Assembly: GCF_002934445.1 (NCBI RefSeq)
Contig: NZ_PTJE01000008.1
Coordinates: 62,001-126,000 of the forward strand
DNA from: Nonlabens xylanidelens
GTDB taxonomy: Bacteria; Bacteroidota; Bacteroidia; Flavobacteriales; Flavobacteriaceae
Direction of reading: 5' to 3'
DNA: 64,000 bases
Part shown: positions 58,601 to 64,000 of the stretch, one piece after another
How positions within the stretch are numbered: position 1 is the stretch's first letter
How the letters are laid out: every line of letters starts with the position of its first letter
The notes under the pieces: generated by a model
Databases searched by the model: none
Told to the model about the DNA's origin: nothing
The model's input: the letters and a program-made list of their open reading frames with translations, nothing else
Made by a program: the position numbers and the translations under genes

Positions 58601-60237
58601 ATAATCAAAGTGCATTTGCCATGTGTTACTTGAACTATGAATTTTCTAATAATTCAAGTAACGGTGTGCTTCAAAGAGAAATAGGTTTTAGAGAAACTGG
58701 TGAATCAGGTTTACATTTACTAGGAGTTTTTACTAGAAATGGCATCCCTGGAGGAACAAATGCAAACACCTTCACTATTGCAACTGACGACTGTAGTTAC
58801 TATACTACTAGCCCATGCTTGTATCAACCTATTCCTGATAATGATCTAGACGGTATTCCTAATGACTGTGAAATCGCAAATGGCTCTAATCCAAATAATG
58901 CAGATGACGATGGGGATGGTGTTCCTACGAACCTAGAGTATGGTAATTTTAATCCTAGTTCTTGCAGTGGATATCTTGATACAGATGGTAACGGGATATT
59001 TGATTATATGGATCCAGATGATGACGGTGATGGTATAGATACCTCATGGGAAAATAATCCGTTAAATGTTAACATAGACCTTGATAATGATGGCACACTT
59101 AATTATCTAGATGCAGATGATGATAATGATTACGTTTCTACTAAATGTGAATCTAATTATGGTTACGATCCCTACCAGTTCTCTGCAGATCACGATGGAG
59201 ATGGAGTATTGACAAAATATGAAATAGAAGAGTCTAATCGCAATGGTAATCCAGCATTAATAATTAATATACCTCTAGATGCAGTAGATTGTAACCTTCT
59301 TTTAGATACTGATAATGATGGCACTCCAGATTTTGCAGATGATAATGATGATGGTGATAGTTACTTAACTAGTGTAGAGCAGCTACCAGAATTTGATATG
59401 ACTAACTGGTTTGACGATGATGGCGATTCAGATGGGATACCAGACTTTAGAGATAAACAAAACAACACGCCTAATTTTCCAGAAGAAGAATCTTATTCAT
59501 TGCATGAAAGGTTTGCAGGAGATAAGCGTTATGAGTTATCTAACCATCTCGGTAATGTACTAAGTGTTGTTACTGATAGAAAACTACCTGTTTATAATAA
59601 ATCTACTTATGAGATAGAGGAGAATCGTTCTTTTGAAATAAATATGGAACAAAAAGGTGGGTTATATAAATTTGATTCTCAAAAAGAGTACATCTATTTC
59701 CACGGTCGAGAAGAAGGCGCTGGTGCTTTAACTATGTTTAATACAAAACCTGGGATTATTAACTTTTCTATTGAGAATTTAGATTCTGAATCAAAAGAAT
59801 TTTATGGAGCAACAATTAATTTATATAGCGTTGATGGTGATAAAAACTTAACTTTAATAGAAAAGAGCGATTTGATTACCTCAGTTGATAAAGAAAAAGG
59901 ATCGAGTTACTATTATCAAATTAGTAATGCAGGTGATTACGCTATTAGTATAGAGCTAGGCCCACAACCATTTAAAGGAGAAGAACAGATAGTATACATG
60001 TCTGGTTTAAAATTAAATGCTTTGGGTAACCCAGCAGCATGGCTTGCATCGCAAAACTACTTTAAACCAGACGTTTTTGCATACAACGATTACTATCCGT
60101 ATGGGATGCTCCTAAATAATAGACATGGACGGGATTCAGGGAAGACAGTTTTGATAGTTGCCGTAAAACCATTTAGATTATCTGTTGCCGTGATCAGGCA
60201 GTATCTCAAAAACTTCTCTTTTCTCTTTTCTATCTAA
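49639..60237 (+). CDS. giant RHS/YD-repeat protein with thrombospondin type 3 block (3532 residues)
   Basis: 3532 residues with an N-terminal signal peptide (about 1-23). About 300-400 holds the family phrase YDHVGRPAVEILPAPA. YD repeats occur from about 1950 to 2725, for example YYDQAGNLVQTVPPEG, YKYNSLNQLVWQSTPDGGET, YTRYDELGRISEAG, YEYDEIGQLIYDE and FDYDPLGNRIAKHV. A lectin-like stretch (about 2790-3060) and an Asp-rich calcium-binding block (about 3070-3275, DDDGDGVPTNLE, DNDGTLNYLDADDDND) are inserted before YELSNHLGNVLSVVTDRK (about 3297-3315). The core then stops early at YYPYGMLLNNRHGRDSG. No toxin or immunity domain follows. A palindrome copy lies at 57494. It is coupled to the upstream gene by an 11-bp overlap. 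Confidence 0.85.
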   Translation: MKNRLFKYIIGLLILLSVQDGISQIITSRPALSNEIVPGRHMIETDPDYFLPNSDKEFASMQLTLGILDDVINVEPLRFKYTVDFKIKTRNLSTGNWNQAFPRTLEVNYSPLGNISDIINDRDVLVIENAYEATIEILNVAISNLDNNSSLSNSDVQNVFLNLEFVSNHSQLLSPQPSSFNSSVFYRYPNNSSTPIVTGNSIQDAPQEVTVSWTPITGAEFYELQWTWVDNYGISSNDVKVPADIQWNTKDFDNNNTSLLLKNSSYTLPLIYERGYLLFRVRGVGYNDQAQDYGSSYVYGKWTGATNPTKAADYYAIETFSHQKIKNWQIQTSYAEEGKKKDVISYMDGSLRNRQTVTKINTDQQAIVGEAIYDHVGRPAVEILPAPAQWGPLDYHPKFNINDQDESYSFLDFEFSDPILDANCDPENTQMPYAEMSQSKGAALYYSNDTALKTTNKDNYIPDADGVPFSVTDYTNDNTGRVKRKSGVGKEHALNSGHEMKYYYGSPDQEYLNRLFGVNVGYSTYYKRNVVIDPNGQASISYVDPSGKTIATALVENAPKNLLTLSEVGRFSLFNKDLLGKVNDTAVDTNVDKNNLFYSNGSSYFNGLIFNGEELILDKNNEGVINLNYTADGSPFSPEHCEETYDAVVDYKISITDDCGNEFAVDDSGDPLSGTHTFNNAGTSDILPKSLNLNGLKLGQYNISKTLVVNEQALETALAAYLSSSCIEPIENFDVRYLLDDCDLSCEKEKKTTDIFTQEKIGLIPNFYDKTAIERASLMSLFNEMYLAYSETYDDLCAASQFDYDLWDSFYEAECVANGMLLTSHFMPGEQYAEPDGSAGYAYSIFNPNSSLPNDSNNIAPWKKPEIVGGIGYMNSDGGQSTIRVSIDSYDTQGNPIYRPAIDISNPALDPNDSNYFIVEPQDLSEESFRDLFEPQWAESLLQYHPENCYIEVMDPLCTKKVAVDIIGLISSKAFDESLLMLENSEVHVNGSDIDLLEATTTGVGGTAIMKYDPFFQFDYSTNTIVDDLSSRRTIMLDAISYDYRDGKSLWLYSYETLFSVDPLLYSANTINHNTVRNSYLSNGGVFQIEENKKQFWQLFLMNYNELKSRIVNVYASINAVNNGCYNGCIDDIGSNDYRALLSEFNNGVTAAAYNELYNLVNLPPFPQGSNLPVCDQNTSSVLNDMYRVYRPIDVIIPAGSDLQDVLDQYQDEANYQNYYESGKCPIASTTEFFLNGYFKERNELGNGSWSPGVPRNYINRHLIEAFGHNFNNQTSSLNLVLNPIDNGNTLELNLNSSNLNASCDPKFTLNFTNPNLGFNFSTYGSNWKIVSLSNLVQTSWDNSSGSNYSILVKYITDLNSTNPVIKEMVLVGTTCINLDRCNPNLSYPAVANGNPASNTYNDFYDSNSDAACGKRELFRSSLHDLMRELQANGNLFSTAPVDISNYSSFSNGYLPMHFNQNNAFWSWNGSKFIIQQSNQILFQVEVNNTNNFTSLETINSLFIDNPDSQVPITSDYNTGTINYTYIDTSTTPNTFNNEPIDFSLSFPVGSKTNAMDFSCCTGTLPLATIAPNDSNIQVPLEDLIKEVLAEYGLNGTSNLQSYQLDQTLSQSLVAAYPSIPNDNGVVSIYDFTINNLGNIAYFSFSAQGDIDFYMEWRDTGYSTGQGDCTLQNLTSELDYMFNGSTRINTSLVNANLNYQNPRLLSLNLLERSTQNYINFNLGFIRDNGSNEYKCDYNVYLRDLRDCGNPCVPIQVAPVACTPEIYGLYMALMPSLSPIDSSYYLTEKEFCEYNASIVLNDWIYYIDRVVNGNGLDSPFYLSILNFGGNALGMGHPDTRAAIDAYIDDPQYYDHLTWLEFTQEIVNGAIKIGTIQNSCPTAGVPFVTPLVDLEDPCETFQNNFARTYQNDLYNQYLEQQTAYFKRAYTDHVLSTTVENLTSSVRDLEYQYTLYYYDQAGNLVQTVPPEGIDDTFKATVQHNVINQERDSYDASDPNSSINVNNSTISPEHRLTTQYKYNSLNQLVWQSTPDGGETRFAYDKLGRIIASQNAKQASEIVTGPQAQVIINSNDINWINNRNIDFSNKSLLKKINRMTTSSISSEQQIEGDGFFEIVANNFEEETYSMIGLTDYIGTSSYWPNLDFNMYAYKPINITEQRRHLIVKLNNNSTSGWIWPSGGTVLNNGDVLRVERIQNKIYFTHNGNPLGELIDHTNGAPLRAAVYFVAGSSSNVGEQSVSNPKIGYSTNQYEKFSYTRYDELGRISEAGEMNVPQGRYIINDEGILIDNTIGQEAGVNTTLYPDNITSIRSQVTKTTYDLPATPALQDLFEDYSAQNTRNRVTNVKYYSTYTSNSISDNSLHYDYDIHGNVKEMITHINDEFLENSDNAYFSVLYDYDLISGNVNQVTYQKDKRDQFIHRYEYDADNRIQYVETSSDGVVWEKDAQYEYYKHGPLARVQIGDKKVQGTDYAYTIHGWLKGVNSENVDRTVEIGQDGYGLQHQNTAIDAMGYSLNYYEKDYSSLGRSNLLNTNNSNLNTNSLNPSSGIGGTENKDLFNGNISRMVTSLLGTKEEQLSTLSNRYIYDQLNRIKQFQSEELELNGIVRSTYGAQYEFDRNGNLTSLSRKRQNGDNFDSFTYDYERDPQGNIVNNRLIGLSDDPDVDNYEGDINEGSSSYEYDEIGQLIYDEGEELKIKWRVDGKVAEIEKNDGTVITFDYDPLGNRIAKHVNKQNQEGDIVSTYYIRDASGNVMATYENYIKMTEKDIAEYNLTQKEKHIYGSSRLGLEISSLHLGKGTVKGVFDNEFTVKSLSGCLGNNYAYHFGSSASSQTATWNEGSPIFLSDHDNYLRFNTVIDLDAVADYDILELISAYTGSPAHSNLGARNGIMFNIENENGLLKPVFHIYTRSGTLAQRLELDPSIHPNFTLGLGVLDVTAEIKMINPNLSISRSITAFEFILNGQSYYYNNPSHSDDFISGSSGITRSNSSIGNSNNQSAFAMCYLNYEFSNNSSNGVLQREIGFRETGESGLHLLGVFTRNGIPGGTNANTFTIATDDCSYYTTSPCLYQPIPDNDLDGIPNDCEIANGSNPNNADDDGDGVPTNLEYGNFNPSSCSGYLDTDGNGIFDYMDPDDDGDGIDTSWENNPLNVNIDLDNDGTLNYLDADDDNDYVSTKCESNYGYDPYQFSADHDGDGVLTKYEIEESNRNGNPALIINIPLDAVDCNLLLDTDNDGTPDFADDNDDGDSYLTSVEQLPEFDMTNWFDDDGDSDGIPDFRDKQNNTPNFPEEESYSLHERFAGDKRYELSNHLGNVLSVVTDRKLPVYNKSTYEIEENRSFEINMEQKGGLYKFDSQKEYIYFHGREEGAGALTMFNTKPGIINFSIENLDSESKEFYGATINLYSVDGDKNLTLIEKSDLITSVDKEKGSSYYYQISNAGDYAISIELGPQPFKGEEQIVYMSGLKLNALGNPAAWLASQNYFKPDVFAYNDYYPYGMLLNNRHGRDSGKTVLIVAVKPFRLSVAVIRQYLKNFSFLFSI
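57494..57509. repeat. dispersed palindrome, 16-bp copy inside the RHS gene
   Basis: CGCTTTCGCGAAAGCG, read in frame as Ser-Leu-Ser-Arg-Lys-Arg, the third possible reading of the element. Confidence 0.95.
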
Positions 60238-60678
60238 AATTTGGATTCCATTCTCAATCGGCTTTATTATAGTAACATTACCGATCTTTTGTCCAATACT
60301 CATACGCTTAATTTGTCCATTTAATTTAATTATATAAATCTTTTTCCCATTTTGATCAGTTAAACTACCATGAAAGCTAATCCTGTTTGGATTATCTTCA
60401 ATCACACTTACTTTTGGTTTCTTTTTTAATGGTATTGTAGGTTTATCCCTAATGTGCTTATTTGGAGTTTTATACTTTCCAAATGCATCCTTATCAGATA
60501 ACACTATATCTCTTCCCCTTATTTCAAACCTAAAACTTTCTTTTGATTCGAATTCCACTGTTGGAAATTGAACAGGCAATACCTCATTGGAACTATAAAA
60601 AAAACGGTACCCTAAAGTCGACCATATCAACATAACAATGATCATTAAAATGATATTGATTATTTTTTTTGTCTTCAT
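60178..60678 (-). CDS. GspC/PilP-like inner-membrane protein
   Basis: 166 residues. A single transmembrane helix lies at about 7-26 (IINIILMIIVMLIWSTLGYR). The periplasmic part ends in a beta-rich HR-like domain: FHGSLTDQNGKKIYIIKLNG, QIKRMSIGQKIGNVTIIKPI and NGIQILDRKEKREVFEI, the form of the GspC homology region or PilP. It should link the inner-membrane complex to the secretin. It overlaps the preceding gene by 4 bp. Its last 60 bp run antisense through the 3' end of the RHS gene. Confidence 0.7.
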   Translation of the reverse strand: MKTKKIINIILMIIVMLIWSTLGYRFFYSSNEVLPVQFPTVEFESKESFRFEIRGRDIVLSDKDAFGKYKTPNKHIRDKPTIPLKKKPKVSVIEDNPNRISFHGSLTDQNGKKIYIIKLNGQIKRMSIGQKIGNVTIIKPIENGIQILDRKEKREVFEILPDHGNR

Positions 60679-61148
60679 TTTTGTATTGATCTTAAATAAA
60701 CTGTAAGAAATAACTTTTCACTATTTCTTTTTGATTGTAATAAGGAAGATCGAATAATTGCGTCTTTAAATTCATACTCAAATTTATTAAACCACGTTAA
60801 AAGATCCGACTGTGAACCAGTTATAGTAAAATCGTAGTCAATAAATTTTGAATCTTTAATAACTTTAATTTCTGTAAATTGAATAATGTTGACATCTGGA
60901 TCCGTGTTTATCGATTCCAATATAGATGATTGTATTAAAAAATATTCTTTCACTGAAAATTGATTTGTATCAAAGCCCTCAATCGTCGATAGTTTAATTC
61001 TTTTTTGAACTAATTCCGAGTTGGCTTTTTCAACATTATTTTTTAACACAATTGATGGCAATAATACTTTTCTTAATATTGCTAAACCTAGAAAAATGCA
61101 AAATAACATTACAATAATCCCTTTGTATAAAATTGAAATTTTATTCAT
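60675..61148 (-). CDS. GspM/PilO-like inner-membrane protein
   Basis: 157 residues. One transmembrane helix is at about 11-31 (GIIVMLFCIFLGLAILRKV), then a coiled coil (ENVEKANSELVQKRIKLS-like region). A ferredoxin-like alpha-beta domain follows (DYDFTITGSQSDLLTWFNKFEYEF). This is the usual plan of PilO or GspM, which dimerise with PilN or GspL. It overlaps the upstream gene by 8 bp and the downstream gene by 4 bp. Confidence 0.7.
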   Translation of the reverse strand: MNKISILYKGIIVMLFCIFLGLAILRKVLLPSIVLKNNVEKANSELVQKRIKLSTIEGFDTNQFSVKEYFLIQSSILESINTDPDVNIIQFTEIKVIKDSKFIDYDFTITGSQSDLLTWFNKFEYEFKDAIIRSSLLQSKRNSEKLFLTVYLRSIQK

Positions 61149-62247
61149 AACCGAATGAAATATAGCCTTGGGACAAATCTTTATTATTAGTACTTAACTC
61201 TGTTAATTTTACATTTACAAATTGACCTTTTTTGTTAATGCTTTTTTCCCATAAATCAATTAAATCTGTATTAGAAGTTTCAAACCAGATCTCACCTTTA
61301 CCTTTACTAAGATTACTTTCTTCTTTGACATTAGAAGGGTCAATAATAATTTTAACATAACTAATTCCTTCTACGTGACAATCAATTATATCATTAATTA
61401 TATGAGCTCGTTGGATTCCATATGATAAACTTAACTGGTTAAAAAAATATACATCATCTTTTTTCAACTCTTCATTTAATCTCTTATCACCTATTATATC
61501 GTCAACTAATGAAATTTCATATTGTGACTCAGTAATTTCAACATTTAGTTTATTGACATAAAAATAATTCAAAATCATAATTATCAATATAACCGGAACC
61601 ATCTTAAAAAGTATTCTCTTTGCAAATGACTTTAAAACATTCAAATCATTTCTAAAATCCATTTTTGTATTCAATGTATTTTGACTGAATATCGATGCAA
61701 CTATACCTAAAGAGTTAAGACCTATTAAATCGTAATTATCGCCATCCAACTTAAATGTTGTAGCAAAATTTTGAATAATTAAACCTTTGATATCTGGAAT
61801 TTTAACCATATTTAAATAAGCTAAATACGTAATACCTAAATCACCAATAACAGTAAAATGATGGTCTTTGATATATTTATTTTTTAACACTTTAAGATTT
61901 GAGTATTGACTTTCATCTATTTGGCTGGAAACAATTCTATCAGAAAATTTAATCCAAGACATATTGAAACTATTTGACAATGTTTTTTCAAATAAAGACT
62001 TGTCAATTGAATCCTTTACAACAAATGATTTGCTACTTTGACCATTTATAATATAAACGACTACTAAACTATCAACTTTCTCAACATCAGATTTTTTAAA
62101 TGTTTTATTGTTTGAAATAAGGGAAAAACTATTTTTGACTACTTTAAAAATTGTCAGTTGTTCGTAATTGTTTCCCGATTCCGATAAAACGAACGTAATG
62201 ACGCCTAAAGTATTTCCATACATAAAACTTTCAAACCTTGTTAACAT
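61141..62247 (-). CDS. GspL or PilM-PilN-like assembly-platform protein
   Basis: 368 residues. The N-terminal cytoplasmic part (about 1-205) is a degenerate actin-like fold as in GspL or PilM (FTVIGDLGITYLAYLNM, LDGDNYDLIGLNSLGIVAS). A transmembrane helix lies at about 213-233 (MVPVILIIMILNYFYVNKLN). The periplasmic part is a GspL/PilN-like alpha-beta domain (HIINDIIDCHVEGISYVKIII). It would hold the secretion ATPase to the inner membrane. It overlaps both neighbours by 1 and 8 bp. The fusion of PilM- and PilN-like parts is the GspL architecture. Confidence 0.68.
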   Translation of the reverse strand: MLTRFESFMYGNTLGVITFVLSESGNNYEQLTIFKVVKNSFSLISNNKTFKKSDVEKVDSLVVVYIINGQSSKSFVVKDSIDKSLFEKTLSNSFNMSWIKFSDRIVSSQIDESQYSNLKVLKNKYIKDHHFTVIGDLGITYLAYLNMVKIPDIKGLIIQNFATTFKLDGDNYDLIGLNSLGIVASIFSQNTLNTKMDFRNDLNVLKSFAKRILFKMVPVILIIMILNYFYVNKLNVEITESQYEISLVDDIIGDKRLNEELKKDDVYFFNQLSLSYGIQRAHIINDIIDCHVEGISYVKIIIDPSNVKEESNLSKGKGEIWFETSNTDLIDLWEKSINKKGQFVNVKLTELSTNNKDLSQGYISFGYE

Positions 62248-64000
62248 TAATAAGTAATTACAGGTTTAATAAAAATATGCAACTTTGATGTGTTTTTAGC
62301 CTTCCTTCTTTTACTGAAAAACCATTTCAAAACAGGAATTCTACTAAGTAACGGTGTGCCGCTACCTGAATTCTCATTATTAATTTCGTCTAATCCTCCC
62401 AATAAGATCATTTCATTATTTTTAACCCTTACAAGAGATTCAAAGTTTTGAGTAGATTTACCTGGAGGAGCCGTATCCGCTACACGACCTGTGAAAGAGT
62501 CTTGATCCACAGTTATTTGTAAAGTTATACTTTCATCTGTCGAAACGTATGGTAGAATACTTACACTTAAATTTGCGTCTGTAGGTTTCCATGTCCCTGA
62601 ATTTAAAACGTCAGTATTTACATTACCTGTTAGTATTCTATTGTTTTGCTCAAAATAATAATCAGTTTGACCGATGGATAAAGTTGCTTGATGCCCGCTT
62701 AAAGTAGCAATTCTAGGAGTTGAATGAATCTTAATAATGGAGTTAGTTTCTAGCAACTCAAGGTTCACATAAAAGTTATCGGTCACTTGCCCAATATTGA
62801 AAACACCCCAACCATTAAAAACATCTATTAATCGATTTATTCCACTTTGATTAAGCGTTCCATTAACACCTGGGTTTAAAACACCTGTGTTGCTTCTAGG
62901 CTGATCATCCTTTCCAATAGTTAAACCAGAGGTAAAATCATAACCTTTTTGATATTGGACTATTATAACTTGTATATCTATTAAAGGTACAACTTCGTCA
63001 ATTTGCAAAAGATAATCCTCTAATTCTTCAATTAAAATTGGATTACCTGTAACAACAAGACCATTTAATTCTATAAACTCTTTTATCTCAAGATCATCTG
63101 TAAAAATTTTTGGCAAGCTAATTAACACATTTTCAATCGTCCTATTTTTCATCTTAATGAGTTTGGACTTTCTAATACCTTCCGTTTTCTCATTTCCAAT
63201 TAAATAAAGACCATCTTCATAAGTGAAACCATTTTCTCTTCCAGCAAATAGATGCTTTAACAGATCATCAAATGATATTAATTCAACTTTTACTGTACGA
63301 TTTTCTATAGGTAATTGATCATACAATAAATAATTAACGTTGCTCTTTATGGCAGCCGATTCTATAATCTGTTTCAGTGGCATGTCTTTTACATTAATAG
63401 AAATAAACCCATTTTCATTTAAAGAGATATAGTTTTCTCCCAGAACCTGAAAATTGCTAGTTGAATTTGTAGAGCTATTTCTATCTTGAGCAGATTGAGG
63501 TTGTTCTTTTGAATTTTCATCCAAAAGATTTAGAAAATAAGTTCCATTTAAATCCTTGTCTAATGATAAATTATTCCCCTTTGCCATTAAATTCAATACG
63601 TCATCGATAGGTCTATTAATAATGTACGATGATATAATTTTTTCTTTTAAATCAGGACTTAATATAATATTTTCGCCAGTGACATCAGTAATTGCAGCAG
63701 CTACTCTAATCAAAGAGTCATTTCTAATCTTAATTGATAAAAATTTATTCCTAGGATCAAAACTAAGATCCACAGCTTTCTCTTCAATAATCTCTTTTTC
63801 AATTATTTCTTTTTTGTTTGCAAAAACCAAAATATCTCTATTATTCCTAAAATCTAAATTGTATTTATCTATTAAAAATAAAAATACGTTCTTAACGGTA
63901 ACATCATAGAAATTTGTATTGATAGGTTCCATAAACTCTATATCTGCACTAACATTTAATTCATGTTCCTGAGCTAGGACGTTTATAACATCCTCAATAG
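62247..64000 (-). CDS. secretin (GspD/PilQ family), start outside the window
   Basis: At least 584 residues. The minus-strand frame is open to the window edge beyond the ATG at 63932, with IEDVINVLAQEHELNVSADI upstream, so the N-terminus is missing. Residues after that include the STN/N0-type ISINVKDMPLKQIIESAAIK and a beta-strand N domain. The C-terminal secretin core has NIGQVTDNFYVNLELLETNS, IHSTPRIATLSGHQATLSIG and the terminal NNEMILLGGLDE with GTPLLSRIPVLKWFFSKRR. It forms the outer-membrane channel. Genes for the ATPase, pseudopilins and polytopic GspF protein must lie to the right, outside the window. Confidence 0.85.
   Translation of the reverse strand, partial: IEDVINVLAQEHELNVSADIEFMEPINTNFYDVTVKNVFLFLIDKYNLDFRNNRDILVFANKKEIIEKEIIEEKAVDLSFDPRNKFLSIKIRNDSLIRVAAAITDVTGENIILSPDLKEKIISSYIINRPIDDVLNLMAKGNNLSLDKDLNGTYFLNLLDENSKEQPQSAQDRNSSTNSTSNFQVLGENYISLNENGFISINVKDMPLKQIIESAAIKSNVNYLLYDQLPIENRTVKVELISFDDLLKHLFAGRENGFTYEDGLYLIGNEKTEGIRKSKLIKMKNRTIENVLISLPKIFTDDLEIKEFIELNGLVVTGNPILIEELEDYLLQIDEVVPLIDIQVIIVQYQKGYDFTSGLTIGKDDQPRSNTGVLNPGVNGTLNQSGINRLIDVFNGWGVFNIGQVTDNFYVNLELLETNSIIKIHSTPRIATLSGHQATLSIGQTDYYFEQNNRILTGNVNTDVLNSGTWKPTDANLSVSILPYVSTDESITLQITVDQDSFTGRVADTAPPGKSTQNFESLVRVKNNEMILLGGLDEINNENSGSGTPLLSRIPVLKWFFSKRRKAKNTSKLHIFIKPVITY

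Overview
The window comes from a marine, carotenoid-producing member of the Flavobacteriaceae (Bacteroidetes), probably close to Nonlabens or Dokdonia. Four things point there. The DNA is AT-rich. Promoters carry the Bacteroidetes -7 element TAnnTTTG rather than E. coli boxes, and start codons lack Shine-Dalgarno sequences. A gene cluster matches the myxol/saproxanthin carotenoid pathway. An 18-bp palindrome, CCGCTTTCGCGAAAGCGG, is scattered through genes and spacers. The assignment rests on gene content only; no rRNA or complete tRNA is present.

Layout. 1-2.7 kb: a TPR protein cut by the window edge and a small lipoprotein, divergent from a sigma-70-type factor with a membrane-anchored TPR protein. 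2.8-6.7 kb: surface-glycan genes (FemAB/GNAT-like transferase, DegT-type sugar aminotransferase, flippase). 7-12.2 kb: DEDDh exonuclease, D-2-hydroxyacid-type FAD dehydrogenase between two related multi-pass membrane proteins, and an SRPBCC protein. 12.3-17.5 kb: periplasmic folding operon (two-domain parvulin, lipoprotein, SurA) followed by a MoxR ATPase. 17.9-23.2 kb: two aconitases of different families (AcnB, then a mitochondrial-type AcnA). 23.2-24 kb: a RAYT transposase flanked by REP-like inverted repeats. 24-25.4 kb: M23 peptidase lipoprotein and TlpA-like thioredoxin. 25.4-33 kb: carotenoid cluster (crtA; then, on the other strand, a CarH-like MerR regulator, crtI, crtB, crtZ, crtD, cruF, crtY).

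From about 33.6 kb the content turns accessory. A tRNA 3'-end fragment with its terminator abuts a tyrosine integrase whose reading frame opens with ATG followed directly by TAG. Next come an excisionase-like protein, C-terminal stubs of restriction-modification genes, an intact AbiH-type abortive-infection gene, a phospholipase-D-like gene broken by one stop codon, and a small GTPase gene whose 3' end is interrupted by an IS982-family element. This reads as a decaying mobile defence island.

At 41.5 kb a run of 26 pentanucleotide units (AAGCC/AAACC) sits just upstream of a four-gene, translationally coupled operon: a small lipoprotein, a 2253-residue SpvB-like protein, a small secreted protein with a possible LolA-like fold, and a 3532-residue RHS/YD-repeat protein carrying a calcium-binding thrombospondin type 3 block. 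The RHS protein lacks the usual end of its core and any toxin tip. It runs tail to tail into a type II secretion/type IV pilus-like operon (secretin, GspL/PilM-N-like, GspM/PilO-like and GspC/PilP-like proteins) that leaves the window on the right. The repeat-controlled giant-protein operon facing a secretion machine is the best candidate here for an undescribed system.
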